Assembly (NCBI GenBank): GCA_013368325.1
Contig: JAACJK010000230.1
Location: 62,001 to 126,000, forward strand
Direction: 5' to 3'
Length of the DNA stretch: 64,000 nt
Source: Ephemerocybe angulata
Lineage: Eukaryota > Basidiomycota > Agaricomycetes > Agaricales > Psathyrellaceae
The notes under the pieces were generated by a model that saw only the letters and a program-made list of their open reading frames with translations, was not told the origin of the DNA and did not search any database. Position numbers and translations under genes: made by a program. Positions 20,485-32,598 of the stretch are shown here, piece by piece; the stretch's first letter is position 1; the number at the start of each line of letters is the position of its first letter.

Positions 20485-22621
20485 CTACAGCGTCGAAGCA
20501 CCATTCCGAATCAACTCGACCGCCTCCTGGGATCGGGGAACAAACCGCATTTTGAACGGGTCTGCGTGAATCAACATCCCAGAACTATACTTCACAAAAC
20601 CCTCCCTCTCCCCTTCCACTGGGCGCAGATCAAATACAGCCAGGACCGAAATGGCAACGAGCCAGATAGATTCGACGGCAACCTGTATTCCAGGACAGAT
20701 CCTGCGGCCATATCCAAACGTTTCGTATCCCATTGGCATGTCCTCATTGATTTTAGTCTGAGAGGCATTCATGAAGCGGGAAGGATCAAATTTGGCAGGG
20801 TTGGGGCCATAGACGGACGGGTCGTGAGCAATCGCGTACGCGTTAGGCAGGACGGTTGCTCCGGCAGGGATATGGTACCCCTTATACACATCGTCTTCGA
20901 TGACTGCATGAGGCACAGCTATTGGGGTAATCTCAGCACATGGGACACTGGCTTGTAACGAACGCAGAGCGACACGCAAGCGCCAAGGAGCTTACCGATA
21001 GGGGTAACCGGTCTCCACCTGAGAACTTCCCTGACGAGCGCGTCGATGTAGGGGAGCTTCCTATACTCCGTGAAGTCTGGCAGGCGACCTAGTTGAGAAA
21101 CAGCTTCATCGATCGCCGTTTGAGCTTTCCTTTGGATTTCTGGGTTTTGGATCATGCAGAGGAAGAAAGTGGCGAAAGAGGATACGGTCTGTCAACCAGA
21201 AGTTGACTCATCAACTTCACTGCAGACACAACACTACTCTCTATTACGCACCGTATCTGACCCAGCTATGAGATTATGCATGAGCTTAGATTCGGCTTAG
21301 TTTCTCCTGGAGATATGATAGTACCTGCATAAATGGAACCCAGAACATCATGGATGGCGCTTCTCTTCTCGGCGTATTCGTCGTCGTCTTCCTCGAGCCC
21401 ATCGAGTAGTTCAGTTGCGATACAGGTTCGAGCGTTCCCGCATTTCTAAAAGTAGAGACCTTTCAGTTAATACTGCGACCATTTTTCGCCCTACCAGTTG
21501 TCTTCGTACCAAAGCATCTTCGGTATAAAGGAGACAGTCCCTAGGCATTGCAGCTACATCACGATTCCATGCGCTTGCCTCGCGCTTGAAATGGGCCCCA
21601 GGAAACCAGGACGGTAGCATTCCAAGGCTAGGGAGGAAATCAACCAAATAGCTGCTGGTACCTGCTGCCGCCATTGCCGCCATTCCTCGCTCCGCTTGCT
21701 GGATATATATATCGCTGTCAGACTTTACCTCAATGCCATAGGCAATGTCCAGGATGAAGGCTCCGGCTAGCCTAGGGTGGTAATGGTGTCAGCAGGTCTA
21801 ACATTGCACCATGCATTCGAGCTGTTCTTACAGTCTCCCGTGTCCGCGGAAATTATCTGGGTTATCGAGCAGTTGGACGAGAAAGTTCCTGACACCTTTC
21901 ACTAGTTTCGGTCTGTAATCTTCAACTCTTGAGGATTGAAAAACCTGTTGGAAGACTTTTCGCCGCACTTCGAATCCTAAAAGTCAGCGGATCGTGGCGA
22001 ATCAGGAGCAATTGACTTGCCTTTCCATTTCTCGCCGTATGGCATGAACCCGAAGTGCCAGGTGAAGCCAACACTTATTATAAGAGCTTAAGCATGAGTT
22101 GATAATCAACTGGGTTGCACAACGCTACTCACAGGTCGTTCATCATCGTCATGTTAGGTCTGTCGGGTCATGGAACAGTGAGCGATACACTCTATACCAT
22201 AGGGCGTATGCCTACCACCTACCTAGACGAATATATCAACGAACGTTTGTCCAGTAGCTCTCTACAAGCCTCTACCGAGTTAAGGACAATAATGTCTGTT
22301 CCCAACACATTGAGGTAAAGCACGTCTGATCCTACTCACGCAGTCAGTGGAAGATATGGTAAGGGAGCAGAAGGGAAGCTGACCATGCTTGTCTGAAAGC
22401 TCCTTGTACCTTTCCCAGAATTCCTCGTTAGGTATGTCGAGTATGTTGCCGATGAGGGGGAGGCCACGAGGGCCAGGGGGTAAAGGTAGGCGCCTCTTCT
22501 ATGATGATTTGAGGCTCTCGATCTGCCTGAGAGCAGCAACTATGGCTGGCACTGCTATGCACGCTATGGCTGCACCCTTGGCAACGTTCATGTAGTCCCG
22601 AGTCGAGAGGAAGGTACTCAT
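20485..22621 (-). CDS. Cytochrome P450 monooxygenase, copy 2, with in-frame TAG at codon 41
   Basis: Tandem paralogue of the P450 at 17.9-20.0 kb with the same exon plan, including the 14-nt I-helix exon. It keeps LPLPPGPRGLPLIGN, AGSDTTVSSFATFF, the ExxR in LVREVLRWRP, FDPSRF and the heme motif FGYGRRICPG, and it ends in a normal stop at 20485. Frames close across all exons, except that codon 41 (22501-22499) is TAG between the membrane anchor and the proline-rich hinge, where copy 1 has sense codons. Either the gene is newly inactivated, or a 42-nt segment starting GTTGCT and ending ATCATAG is removed as a very short intron. The exon-4 donor is GCAAGT, a GC-AG intron at a site where copy 1 has GT. 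Confidence 0.75.
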
Positions 22622-23120
22622 CGAGAAGTAAATGGCAATAAGAGGAGAGGGCTCAGGGCAGAGTGGGAGGTCCTGAACTGGGTTTACATATATGCATCGA
22701 ACGACAGCGGCACGTTACGTTCGAAGCTAAAGTGGCGACGAATGGAAGTTTGGCCTGTATGTAAAAGTGCAGCCGGCTTGGAGGCAACTTGGAGGGGGTT
22801 GTCACTAGTCGATTGAAGCTACCAGAGACGCCTACATGACTCCAGCTGATCTTGGTTCGGGTGGTGGTTGTGACGGAAATGTCGCAGATAGAGACCCCTC
22901 ATATCGTTGAGGATTTTTGAGAGGCACTTTATTACCAGAGTGAAACCCAATATGTAGACGGAGGAAGCTGGAGAAGGCTCTGCGCTCTGCTTCGGATGAT
23001 GGTTCGCGATCAAGACGCGCCGAGGAGTTTTGGACGCGCCGCGCGGGTAGGCGCTTCTGGGCTGGCGGTATTTCAATTCCTTCTACTTACACCTATCATC
23101 CAAGTCCCCGTTGTCGAAAA
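22622..23120. other. Divergent promoter region between P450 copy 2 and RRP46
   Basis: No gene seen. Two genes are transcribed away from each other here; a TATA-like C(AT)3G run lies near 22690 upstream of the P450. Confidence 0.5.
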
Positions 23121-23890
23121 ATGAACGCATCTCGCCCAATACAAATCTCATACGATGGTCTCGCGAGAGTCGACGGCTCGGCGCGGTTCAGCTTCGGTAA
23201 GAATCGCAGCCCCAATGCCTAAAAAACAAGCAGAACCTGACCCAAAACTCTGCAGGTGATACTGTCGCGCTCGCATCTGTCTCTGGACCCATAGAAGTTC
23301 GTTTGGCGGCCGAGTTACCCTCTCAAGCAACCTTCGACGTGTCTGTGCGGCCCCTAAACAATGTCCCTTCGACCGAATCCAAATCCCAAGCAGCTACAAT
23401 CCGATCTGCGATTGCTCCTTCGCTAATTCTAAACAAAAACCCGCGGACACTAATTCAACTAGTTATCCAAACACTGTCGCCAACATCGACGCCTAGATGG
23501 ACGGACGGACTTCTGGCTGCAATGATAAACTCGAGTACACTAGCCCTCCTCAACGCTGGGTCGGTCCCGATGCGTGGGGTCGTATGCGCTATTGCCATTG
23601 GGAAGACGAGGGACGGAGAACTGCTTGTAGATCCTGAGGAAGCCAGGGTGGCCGAGCTTATTCAGGGAGGGTGCTTCGCATTCATGGTCGCAGATGGAGC
23701 AGGCTTGGAGTCGAACTCAACTACTGTGTGGACGAACTGGAGGGCATTGGAAAGGACATTTGACGAAATGGGGCTCATGTCAGCCAGGGAAGCAGCGAAG
23801 GACGCAATCAAGGGAGTCTATGCTTCAATGAAGTCGAGTATCATGCCCGAAAGAATAGGGCACGGTGACGACGATAAGATGGAAATATAG
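23121..23890 (+). CDS. RRP46: Exosome core subunit Rrp46 (RNase PH-like), 2 exons
   Basis: 236 residues from exons 23121-23196 and 23256-23890. Rrp46 is one of the six RNase PH-like ring subunits of the eukaryotic RNA exosome, which processes and degrades RNA 3' to 5' in nucleus and cytoplasm. Family landmarks are the opening YDGLARVDGSARFSFGD, GPIEVRLAAELPSQATFDV, LNKNPRTLIQLVIQTLS, and the RNase PH signature region LLAAMINSSTLALLNAGSVP followed by MRGVVCAIAI. Length fits the family. The first intron splits the codon for the Gly of FSFGD. The downstream minus-strand gene ends 38 bp away, so the two 3' ends converge. Confidence 0.93.
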
Positions 23891-23928
23891 GTGCGTCTAG
23901 TGAGCATCTCTTGACGTATTACTTCTCC

Positions 23929-24235
23929 TCAGCGCAGAACAGGTTCAAAATTGTCCCACCCCTCGGAATCCATTTCTCTCCGACCTTCTTGGTGTACTTC
24001 AGCAGGCTCCTTCTCGGCAGGCAGCTGGTATACTAAGAACACCTTGTGCTCCACCACATTCGAGGTTTTCACCTTAGGCCACCTGTCTGGAGTATGGAGA
24101 CTCCACCTCCGGGTCTGCACACAAATTGACGGACTGCTTTTCTGCACCTCTTTATCGATGCTACGGTGGTGGCAGGAAACCTACTCGACGGTGTAGAAGA
24201 CGCAAGCAGTTTTTGCTAATGCCAACGGCCTGCAT
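23929..24235 (-). CDS. Small protein with a mitochondrial-type presequence, 2 exons
   Basis: 78 residues from exons 24235-24185 and 24114-23929. The first exon (MQAVGISKNCLRLLHRR) is basic, amphipathic and free of acidic residues, like a matrix-targeting presequence. The second continues RRWSLHTPDRWPKVKTSN and ends EGWDNFEPVLR. The intron has good signals (GTAGGT and TGTGCAG). Size and layout are like small mitochondrial ribosomal or respiratory accessory subunits, but I do not recognise the family. An alternative start inside the intron would give a 72-residue form without the presequence. Confidence 0.55.
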
Positions 24236-24311
24236 ACGATGCACATTTCGGGTCATTCAATGGTCTTCGCAAATATAACAAGATACAATGTCATACACAA
24301 GCACAACTCCC

Positions 24312-25471
24312 TCACTTCGCGATCGAACTTCCCTCCCCAGCAGTCTCAACCGCTCCTGCCGCTGCCTTCTTATCAGCGAGATACTTCTCTTCATCTATCC
24401 CTTTCTCGACCTTGGACACAGCAGATGTGTTGAACGTGATGATAGTCAGTCCAAACTTGGCTCTAATCCTCGACTCCCATCCTTCGGGGATCCTCTCTTC
24501 CAGGAGAATGTGTTCCAGATCTTCCACACGCCCCCCAAAGATAGTCAAGAGTGTCGACGAACTGAATGGAAAGAAGGGTTCGTTAGTCATACAGACTATT
24601 TTGAGTCACTGAATGGAATGCGGGTTTCATAGGATGTAGGTCACAGGGACGCCCGCATGCAACCTCGAAAGGGTAAAGCAGCTTACTTTGAGCTCCCGAA
24701 GGTCTTATGAATCTTCTCTAGAGTGAATTCAGGGTTTGAAGCTCGCGCGTCAGCGCGCCGTTTCGAAGAGTACCTCGAAAGGTCTTCAATCGTCAGGAGG
24801 GCTTTTCCATTCGCATCCTTTCCAGTCGCTTCGGCAAGCAGCTCTTTGATGAATGGAACGTATGGCTTGCTTTGATCGGGGGAAACCACTGCATCTTGCC
24901 CTACGTACGAGGAAAGAAGGTAAAGGTATTGAGCAACAACTCAATCGATGGTTCGAGACCAAGGTGCTGCGATGTGGACGTACGGGTTAGGGAAGCGTCA
25001 TGCTCGATACCATTGTGCAAATCCAGGTCAGACAAGTCGAAACTATCCGTCTTGTAGTTCCTTCCCAGCATGTTCGCGGCATAATTAGGCACGAAGTAAC
25101 AGAATGTCGGGGCGAAGTTGTACGTCGTTCGGCAGACTCGGTTCAGTTCTTCGAAGGTGATGTTCTTTCCGTCGCGTGGTAGAATGCCTGGGAGTGTCGA
25201 TAGATAGTTCAGACACGAGCTTACAGGTAACGCGAGGGATAAATCACGCACCATGATTGGCCATAGCATTGAGGGCAGGACACGAGCAGCGGCTATCTCC
25301 TTCCTTGGGGGCCACATACTCAGGCCACTTCCCGTCGGCGCCAGGATGGCCTTGAGGTGTAACACTTCCCTCCTTTTTGCTAGGGGTGATCAGATTGAGG
25401 AACGTGCAACTGGCATCCCATGCTAAAACTCCTGCGAGCGAAACGATCTTAGAGACGGCATTCTGGGGCAT
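24312..25471 (-). CDS. Heme-thiolate peroxidase (chloroperoxidase/UPO-like), 4 exons
   Basis: 295 residues from exons 25471-25252, 25187-24984, 24900-24687 and 24561-24312. The fold family (PF01328) includes chloroperoxidase and unspecific peroxygenases, which use H2O2 with a Cys-ligated heme. The N-terminal hydrophobic segment (IVSLAGVLAWDASCTFLNLI) is followed by the proximal motif CSCPALNAMANHG, then ILPRDGKNITFEELNRV, a LGRNYKTDSFDLSDLDLHN segment and the distal acid motif EHDASLTR. LLTIFGGRVEDL lies near the C-terminus. The usual motif reads PCP; here it is SCP, with the ligand Cys kept. The N-terminus looks like a membrane anchor or signal. The frame is open upstream to 25765, but without family similarity, so I chose the ATG at 25471. 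Confidence 0.85.
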
Positions 25472-25844
25472 GGTGGGCGAGGGTGAGAAACGGCGTGGAG
25501 GAAACTTCTGTCGATCGTCATACTTATACAGTCGGACATCGTTCAGAGACCCGAAGAACGTAACAGACTCATAAAGCAAGGAAGCGAAGTATTCGGCGTT
25601 AAGGTCGAAAGGGGAAGGATTGACAGCAGTTGAGGAGGACTTCGCCTTGACCCGACCTCCTGAAGACCAATTCTTCGAACTGTGATTCGCTATGGCGTCA
25701 CCACGTGTGCGGGCTTGACAAGACGAATGTTTAATTTCAGCTTCTGATAACACAAGAAGGCCCAATCTGAGGGATCAGGAGGCTGGTCAGGAGGGACTGG
25801 CGAGAAGAGTCGGCCCTTCATACCTAGAAAGATCCCTGGTTAGA
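25472..25844. other. Leader region of the peroxidase and 3' flank of the Nudix gene
   Basis: Minus strand stays open upstream of the peroxidase start to about 25765, but shows no conserved features. Probably a 5' leader. Confidence 0.45.
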
Positions 25845-27250
25845 TCATTGCTTCCACTTCGAGTAGTCAAAGTTGCTGTGGATCCTAGTGACAAGCTTCA
25901 TGTACTCTGGCTCATTGTCCGGCGTTATGAATCCGAGCCGAATGAAGAGATCGATAATGACTGTCACATCCAACTGTCAATGGCAAGATAACCGCGAGAC
26001 GGATGCCACAACGCACCGGCCCCACAGTTTGGCTTGAAAAGACCTGCTCTCAAGTTTTCTATGACCTCGTCTTGGGACATAAGCTAGATAGCAAGGACGT
26101 GAGTTCTTGAGGTGTTCGGAGCGGTGGAGAGTAAAGGAAGCACCTCGAAGGACTCGACTTCACCGTCCAAAGGTCGAGGCTGGAAGAGGCTCTTGTCTGC
26201 ATCTTTCGGCACTGCGATGTCGTAAATGTATCTTCACGTCGCACGGAACAAAGGTGAGATACCAGAATGGTGAAGGAATGGATAATCGCTCACTGTACTT
26301 CAGGCTGAAGCCATCCCTTGGAGGTTCTAAATGAAATGCCCTGTCAATCCCCGTTTGAGATGAGGTTTCGCCATGCGAACCTGAAGAAATAGCTGACGGC
26401 CCCGTTTGCCTGAATGCGGTTTCGGACCACGTTATCGGGAAGACTTGCTTCCTCCATGCATTCCTTAACCAATGATTCGAACGGAGACATCCCACTCGGG
26501 ATCCCACCAGCTACAGTATTGTCAAGATACCCTGGCCAGCTGATAAAACGTTTAGTTGAGAGGCGGAGTTTGTGGATGCGTGTGCACGTACGTTGGCTTG
26601 GTGAGTGCCCGGGTCGGAACCCAGATGCGAAGACTTTTACGGCCTTTATCATCGACGTCCTCCTCATAGATAGACATATGGACACCATAAGTAATCACTC
26701 CAAATAGTGCACAGGCTGAGCGCTCCATCTCGAAAACATAGTTCAGGGGCTTGCCACCTGTGTCCCGGTCGGGGTGATCGTGAGCGCCAAAGGGGTCCGC
26801 GTAGATGGCGTACATCTCGTTTCTCCATTTCTTGGGCCCACAGACTTCCGGAAACATCCCAGAGTCCCTCCAGCGCTCGCAAAGCTCTTTCAAAGCAGCT
26901 GTCCTTTTCGCCGGTGAATCGACCCAGGCGGCGAAGCTGATACAAGGCCCAATCGATCTACCATTGCTGAGGGAACGGTGGGTGTTCTTGTCCAGTTGGA
27001 TAGCCCATAATTCTTGTACGTTCTTCTGCCTGCTACTTTCGTTCTCGAGAACCAGTCGTTGCACAATTTCAGGTCGCAACAAGCCAACCACAGGGCTATC
27101 AAGGGCATCAGTCAGCGCGAAGGGGACGAGTTGTTCGTCCTCGGGGTATCTGGCGTCGTAAAGCACATCGGGGGCATCGCGACGGAGTTCGACGTTGTCG
27201 CACAACTCGACGAGTTGCAAGAAGGACAAGCCAGACAATGCGGGAGACAT
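25845..27250 (-). CDS. DUF4743/Nudix hydrolase (thiamine-pyrophosphokinase-related), 6 exons
   Basis: 373 residues from exons 27250-26592, 26539-26381, 26326-26294, 26231-26144, 26083-26017 and 25960-25845. The N-terminal half is the DUF4743-type domain found with Nudix modules of the Tnr3 C-terminus and plant Nudt20/24 proteins. The Nudix box follows in exon 2: LDNTVAGGIPSG then SPFESLVKECMEEASLP, matching GX5EX7REUXEEXGU except that the first Arg is Lys. After it come GAVSYFFR, GWLQPEVQYIYDI, PLDGEVESF and a FITPDNEPEY tail, all typical. Related enzymes hydrolyse oxidised or damaged thiamine diphosphates; that role is inferred here. The gene is divergent from the F-box gene at 27537, with a 286-bp shared promoter region. 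Confidence 0.87.
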
Positions 27251-27536
27251 CCTAGGCCAACGAAGTTAAAAGACTAAAACGGATAGTCCCGGCGGTATGC
27301 CAGTGGAACTTCCCCATTTGGGTTGCAAATATTGATCGGGGTAAAACCAGGACGATGCTTGGACCACCGCCGAGCGTTTATTGTTCTTGACACAAGACAT
27401 TCCTTGACTTGATGAGCTAGAAATATGCATTTGAGGCAAAGCAATGGCTTGTCCAGTCGATATTCTCTCCCACCTCCTCGTTTTGGCACCCCGAAAGTTG
27501 TGCGTTAGGCGCAACTGAAGGTTCTCTACTTCATGA

Positions 27537-29160
27537 ATGGCGACGACAACGGACACCAGAGAGTTGTGCAGTGCTCTTGAGAGGGTAAGCAGTGGCTATA
27601 GATATGGACGAAATTCTGTGACACTGATACTCTATGTAGCGACTGACACTGCTCGATGCAAGGGTGGATTCTGGCCATGCCGACTCATCGGAGAAGTTGG
27701 GGCCCAAGCTCAAGACGACATTACACTCCTTGCCTGTCGAGCTGTTGAACCTGATCTTCGAGCTTGCCCATACCGACTGGCTGATGTTCGCTCTTCACCC
27801 GGAGATGTACTCGATGCAACCAATGGCGCTGAGGTCGCGATCTTGGAGGGGCCTCATGAAGCTCATGTACCAGTTCCCGCACACTCCCATAGCAGTCTGT
27901 AAGCTCTGGAGAGACGTGGTCACATCAAACCCCAAGTTCTGGACGAGGGCTGTAATATTCGCGGACACGAAGAACCCCCTGGCCGCTCTTGGGAACCTCC
28001 GTAACCTTTTGAGGTACTCGCGAGATTTGCCAGTCGTCGTCGCAGTCGTTCGGAAGTCTTACAACATTATGTACGACAAGGAGGAGGGTATGAATGTCTC
28101 GTTGATTCTGGAAGTTCTTCTCCAGAACCTCCACAGGTTCCAGGACATGTATTTCCACCTCAACCAAAGCTCGTCCCTCCCGTCCATCCTCCACTTCATC
28201 CAGCGGAACCGTCCAGCCACTCTCTCCCGACTTGCACTGCACTGCGACATCGACGACGGGGAGAACTTGGACATGTGCAACTTCAACTCGGTGCCCATGA
28301 TCAAGAACAATCGTTCCATGCTCACGACCCTCAAGATCGACGGCAGGAACCTGATGTCCATTTGCGAGAACCCAACCCTCTGGTCGCTCGTCCTTGCGCA
28401 TCTCAAGTGCCTCACTCTCGAGCGCCTCCAACTCAACGAACACAGCGAGCGAAACCTCTCCCTCACCTCCACCATCGAGTTCCTTAGCAAACTTCCCAGC
28501 CTCGAAGTGCTCACCATCCGCGACGTCGTCTTCGAAGTTTCACCCCGTGTCTACGGCGTCCAAAGCCCCGCCATCACCGTCTCCGACCTCATCCTGGAAG
28601 ACCTTAGCGACGGAGTCGTGAAGAGCATTTTCGACCACGCCACCCTCAACCCGACCTACATGCTCATGCGCAACGTCCCCATCGACGAGCTCCCGCAGAT
28701 CCCCCAGCCCGCTTACCTCGAGCTCTCCGAGATCGGCACCGACCAGGACCTCGAAGATTTTCTCTGCTTCTGGGACGGCGAAGTCCTCGCCATCCGCTCC
28801 TGCATGGGCTTCGACGATAATCTCCTCGGCATGTTCCAAGCGGAGATTGCGCCCCCCTACCACGTTATGCTTTCCCCCAGCCTCCGGGAGCTGCACATAC
28901 AAGACTGCCCCAACTTCTCGGCCGCGGCTCTGCGGTCGATGATCCAGATCCGCAAGGAATTTGTCGAAAGGGCGGACAACAAGGACCTGGATTTGCGGTA
29001 TATCTCTGAGATCTTTGTCTGCGGGATGGGTCCGATTTTGAGCGAGGAGGATGCGACGTGGTTTAGGAAGAACATGAAGACGTTTGTGTGGAGTACCATC
29101 CAAGCTGATGGAGGGTCCTGTCATTTGGACCAGGATAGTTTTATTCCTTTCACTGTATGA
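27537..29160 (+). CDS. F-box protein, 2 exons
   Basis: 522 residues from exons 27537-27584 and 27640-29160. The start is the ATG at 27537 (MATTTDTRELCSALER), joined in phase 0 over a 55-nt intron with GTAAGC and TATGTAG; the downstream frame alone has only a GTG at 27664. The F-box core is LHSLPVELLNLIFELAHTDW, followed by PIAVCKLWRDVVTSNPKFW and then irregular leucine-rich segments to the C-terminus. It probably serves as an SCF substrate receptor; the target is unknown. It belongs to a different subfamily from the copies at 4.8 and 52.4 kb (no QSQL coiled coil). Third positions are strongly GC-rich, giving long antisense open frames. Confidence 0.82.
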
Positions 29161-30394
29161 GTTGTTGTCTCATTCTCCCGACTCCTTTTTGCCTGAAATG
29201 ACTTTGAGAACGCCTTTAGCCTTTACGACTTTCACGACTGCACGACTCATTTTAGGATACAATACTTATGTAGATAGACGATCATCATGTATGCTCACCT
29301 GCGACGGCTTTCTGGAATACACTGCGCCCTCCCTGTTTTGACGTCTCCCATTCGGCCTTCCACCAGGGTCGCTGCACAGGGCACTGCGGCCATGGTGTCT
29401 TCGGGCCGTTGACGTTCGAATTTTGTGGGCTGGTGCAGGGTGGCTTTAGGACCACCGAGATTAGCGACGCTGTTCAAATGATTTCCCTGTTTCCTTAATT
29501 TATTTAACTCGTTCTTTAAGGGAAGTTATCAGGGGACAGTGGTGGGTTGACACGAGTCTGCGTGCCCTTGATCTTCAGGTATAGCCCTCAGACCTCGGGG
29601 CCAAAAAGTCACTTCTGTACTCCACTGAATGACATATATTTGTAAAGCCATAGAACGTACATACCCCAAATCCCACAAACAGGGTACATCCCCGGTTTTA
29701 TGAACCATTCTTTCCATGCGAATGAAACAGAATGTCTGCCTTTCAGGGTTAAATTAACGCCCAGGATTTAGAGGATCCGGTCCTCGAGGTGGACATTATG
29801 GTCCAATGCTGCGGAGACAGGAACCCACCCATATGCCGCAATAGAACCCACGACATACCGACGGCGATACCGAGCCGCACGGCCCATGCCAGTGGCAAGT
29901 TACATAGTGTGTCACCCCGGCGTGCTTCCAAGAACCCGAGGGTCACGCTGCCTCCTGGATTCTATCATCTCTGCCACACATCGAGAGTTGTCTGTAAGCG
30001 GGACCGACGGAGACGGTAGTGGCACTTCCCCTGTCTGTAGATGTGTACCCTCAGTCCTTCTGAGAGGAGCACCTTCGTCACCTGTGAGGCAATTGGACGT
30101 CAGATCCCAAGTAAGCTCATGTACGTTCCTCACCTCGAAAGCGCCATCGAACACTCGGTTTTATGGCACCCGCCGGGCATGGGGTCAAAATAACAGTAAG
30201 CAAGTTGACGGCGGAAACATAAAGGAACCCAAGTTAGAAGTACATCATTAGGCGCCAAAGATTTATAGTCCTAGAGTACTTACGCAAACTTCTAAAGTCG
30301 TCTCTTCGTTATTAACGTACAGGTCGTTACCATCATAAAGTCATTCCTTCCAGTCCCAATGCTCCATATCGCCCAACACGGCGACCTCTCGCGG
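29161..30394. other. Region without a recognised gene
   Basis: 1.2 kb. On the minus strand around 30200-29750 there are moderately long open stretches that a GTGAGG...CACAG intron could join (an EGTHLQTGEVPLPSPSVP segment), but I do not recognise a family and would not call a gene. The remainder is 3' flank of the F-box and MFS genes. Confidence 0.4.
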
Positions 30395-32598
30395 CTACAG
30401 AATCTGCGTCCCCTTCCGCCGAGAAAGGAAGAACCTGGCGGCCGTGAAGCACACAGCGCCCATGGCCACACACATGCCTGAAAATAGGATCGGCCTGTAC
30501 CATATAAACTGAGAGGTCAATAACGCCCCTGCGATTGGTGTGCCTAGAAGACGGAGGTCAGTGTTTCATTCCAGACAGTGCACCTGGAGATACGGAAGCG
30601 AAACAAGCGGGACGAGGCTTCGGAATCTCGATTCACGGATACCAGATTTTGAAGAACGCATTGTACACCAAGTGGATAAGGGGTTGGCTACTTACCGATA
30701 AGCCCGCCGAACCCTAATTGCAGTGAATGGGTGTGTAAGCATTCATGAAAAAGCGCTGAGATGAAAAGCATCTGACCTGTGAAGACAAAGCAGACTCCCA
30801 TCCGAGCCCCAATCTCATAGTCATGGCTCGACAACGAGCCCATCATCGGTGGCAGTAGGCTGGCGTCTAACGATGAGTACGGATTCAGGGGGAAAGTTAG
30901 AGTTAAGGTATCGGATAAATCGGTGATTAGTACTCACAAGCCCCCGAGAAGAATCCGTACAGTATAGCAAAGACGATGGTCCCCGGTGCATTAGCGATGG
31001 CTAACGTGCTGAATACCATGATCGAGGCGATTGTCACACACGGAATGATGACATTGAACACCCCACAGCGCGTCGCAAACATATTCGGGATGATTCGTCC
31101 GACGGTACTTGCACCGTTCAGAATGGCAATCTGCCGGGGGACATTCAGCGCCAGGACGTCATTGAATGTGGAGAGAACGGAAACCGTACCGTGTAAAAAG
31201 CTAAAGAGGGCTTCAGACCATTCTTTATTGAATTGAGTTGCAGGAAGTAGATGGGATAGTATAACCCGGCGAAGACGAATACAGTCCTGAGAAGTGGGGA
31301 ATGTTAGCATCACCTAGAAGGTAGAGGGGATCCACGACGCACCCAATTATGGTACACACGTATGGAACATCCTTCAAGAATAACCTGAAGCTTTCTCTGG
31401 TCCCAATCTTTCTATCCTTGGCGGGTATGGCCACTCGTGGCTTCATGAGGAACAATGCAATCGCCAGGAGGCCACCGATTAATCCGGCGCTCGCGCGGAC
31501 ACCGTTACGGAAGCCGAGCGAGCCATGAAACCACGCGTTCAGCATAATAGGGTGAAGAGCGCCACCGAGTGCAGAACCCTGATAGAAAAAGGAATTATGA
31601 AGGTAAGTCGCGTTCTCGACCGTGATGAAGTTACATACCGACACTGCAATACCAAGTGCAAGCGGCCTTCTTTTTCGAAAGTATTGAGACAGGATACCCA
31701 TACCCGGTATGTACATGAGCCCGACAGCGAGGCCGATGCCAACACCCTGCAAGATGAAGACCTACAACGGGTCAATTAAATTGTCCGTTGACTTCCAGGT
31801 ACGCGAGAAAGCAGCCGGTTCTACACACCTGCCAAAGCTGTTCGGGTCGTGTGATGGAAATCATGAACGTGCAGAATACTAAGAGAAAGGATCCAGTGAT
31901 CATGAGGTGGTAGCTAGATACGTTTATTCCGGAATACGCAGGAAAGAGAGGATGGAAACTCACAAGTATCCCGAGTCGTAAGCCCTTCCACTGAGTATTC
32001 CAGTGGACAGCACGAGAAACAACTGGACGCTGCCTATCCAGCTACGGAAGAGGGAATAAGGCGCTTGACAATGCCACAATCTCAGGCAGCCTCACCTTAT
32101 CTGCGCCGATGTGTAGTTTTTCGAGAGATAATCTCGAACATAGTAATCTGCGTGTCCTCAGGCTAACGCCACGACGGAAGACTACAGAAATCACGTACCG
32201 TTGTAGACTCCATAGGCGTTTGTATACCTAATTGATATGCAGCCCATGAGCACATTGAATGGATACGATCAAAGCTTTACGACTCACCCAAAACTGCAGA
32301 ACTGCGTAATCCAGCTGATGAAAACGTTCGGAGGTCGTTTCAAAGTAGCGATTTCCAAGGACTCGGCTACTCACACTCCAGCGACGACCATCCACGCGCG
32401 AAGCCCCCCTTCCGGAGCGAGATCCTCCTCCCCAGACTCCAAGTCCCCTTCTACCTTCGAGTCGGTTGTTGCAATCTCGACTTTCTCGGAGAGAGTGGTC
32501 TTCATCGTAGCGTCAGGGGAGGGAGGTGGTCGAGGATTTGCAACGAGCGTAGATGCTTTGGACGATGAGGGACTCCATCGCGATGTAGAGGGAGCCAT
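30395..32598 (-). CDS. MFS transporter, monocarboxylate-porter type, 13 exons
   Basis: About 465 residues. The N-terminal cytosolic tail (from ATG 32598) ends LAPEGGLRAWMVVAGVW, the standard lead into helix 1 of fungal MCT/MCH-type carriers. Then come NAYGVYNDYYVRDYLS, QLFLVLSTGILSGRAYD, GIGLAVGLMYIPGM, LSQYFRKRRPLALGIAVSGS (the family loop motif), GLYYPIYFLQL, IAILNGASTVGRIIPN and GFGGLIGTPIAGALL. About 12 hydrophobic helices are present. Such carriers move monocarboxylates or riboflavin across the plasma membrane; the substrate here is not predictable. The thirteen exons include an 18-nt one (GFGGLI); all junctions I checked are GT-AG. The stop is at 30395. Confidence 0.85.

Noticed and set aside
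27664..27666. GTG as start of the second F-box protein
   Set aside because: An upstream ATG exon (27537-27584) joins in phase through a well-formed 55-nt intron.
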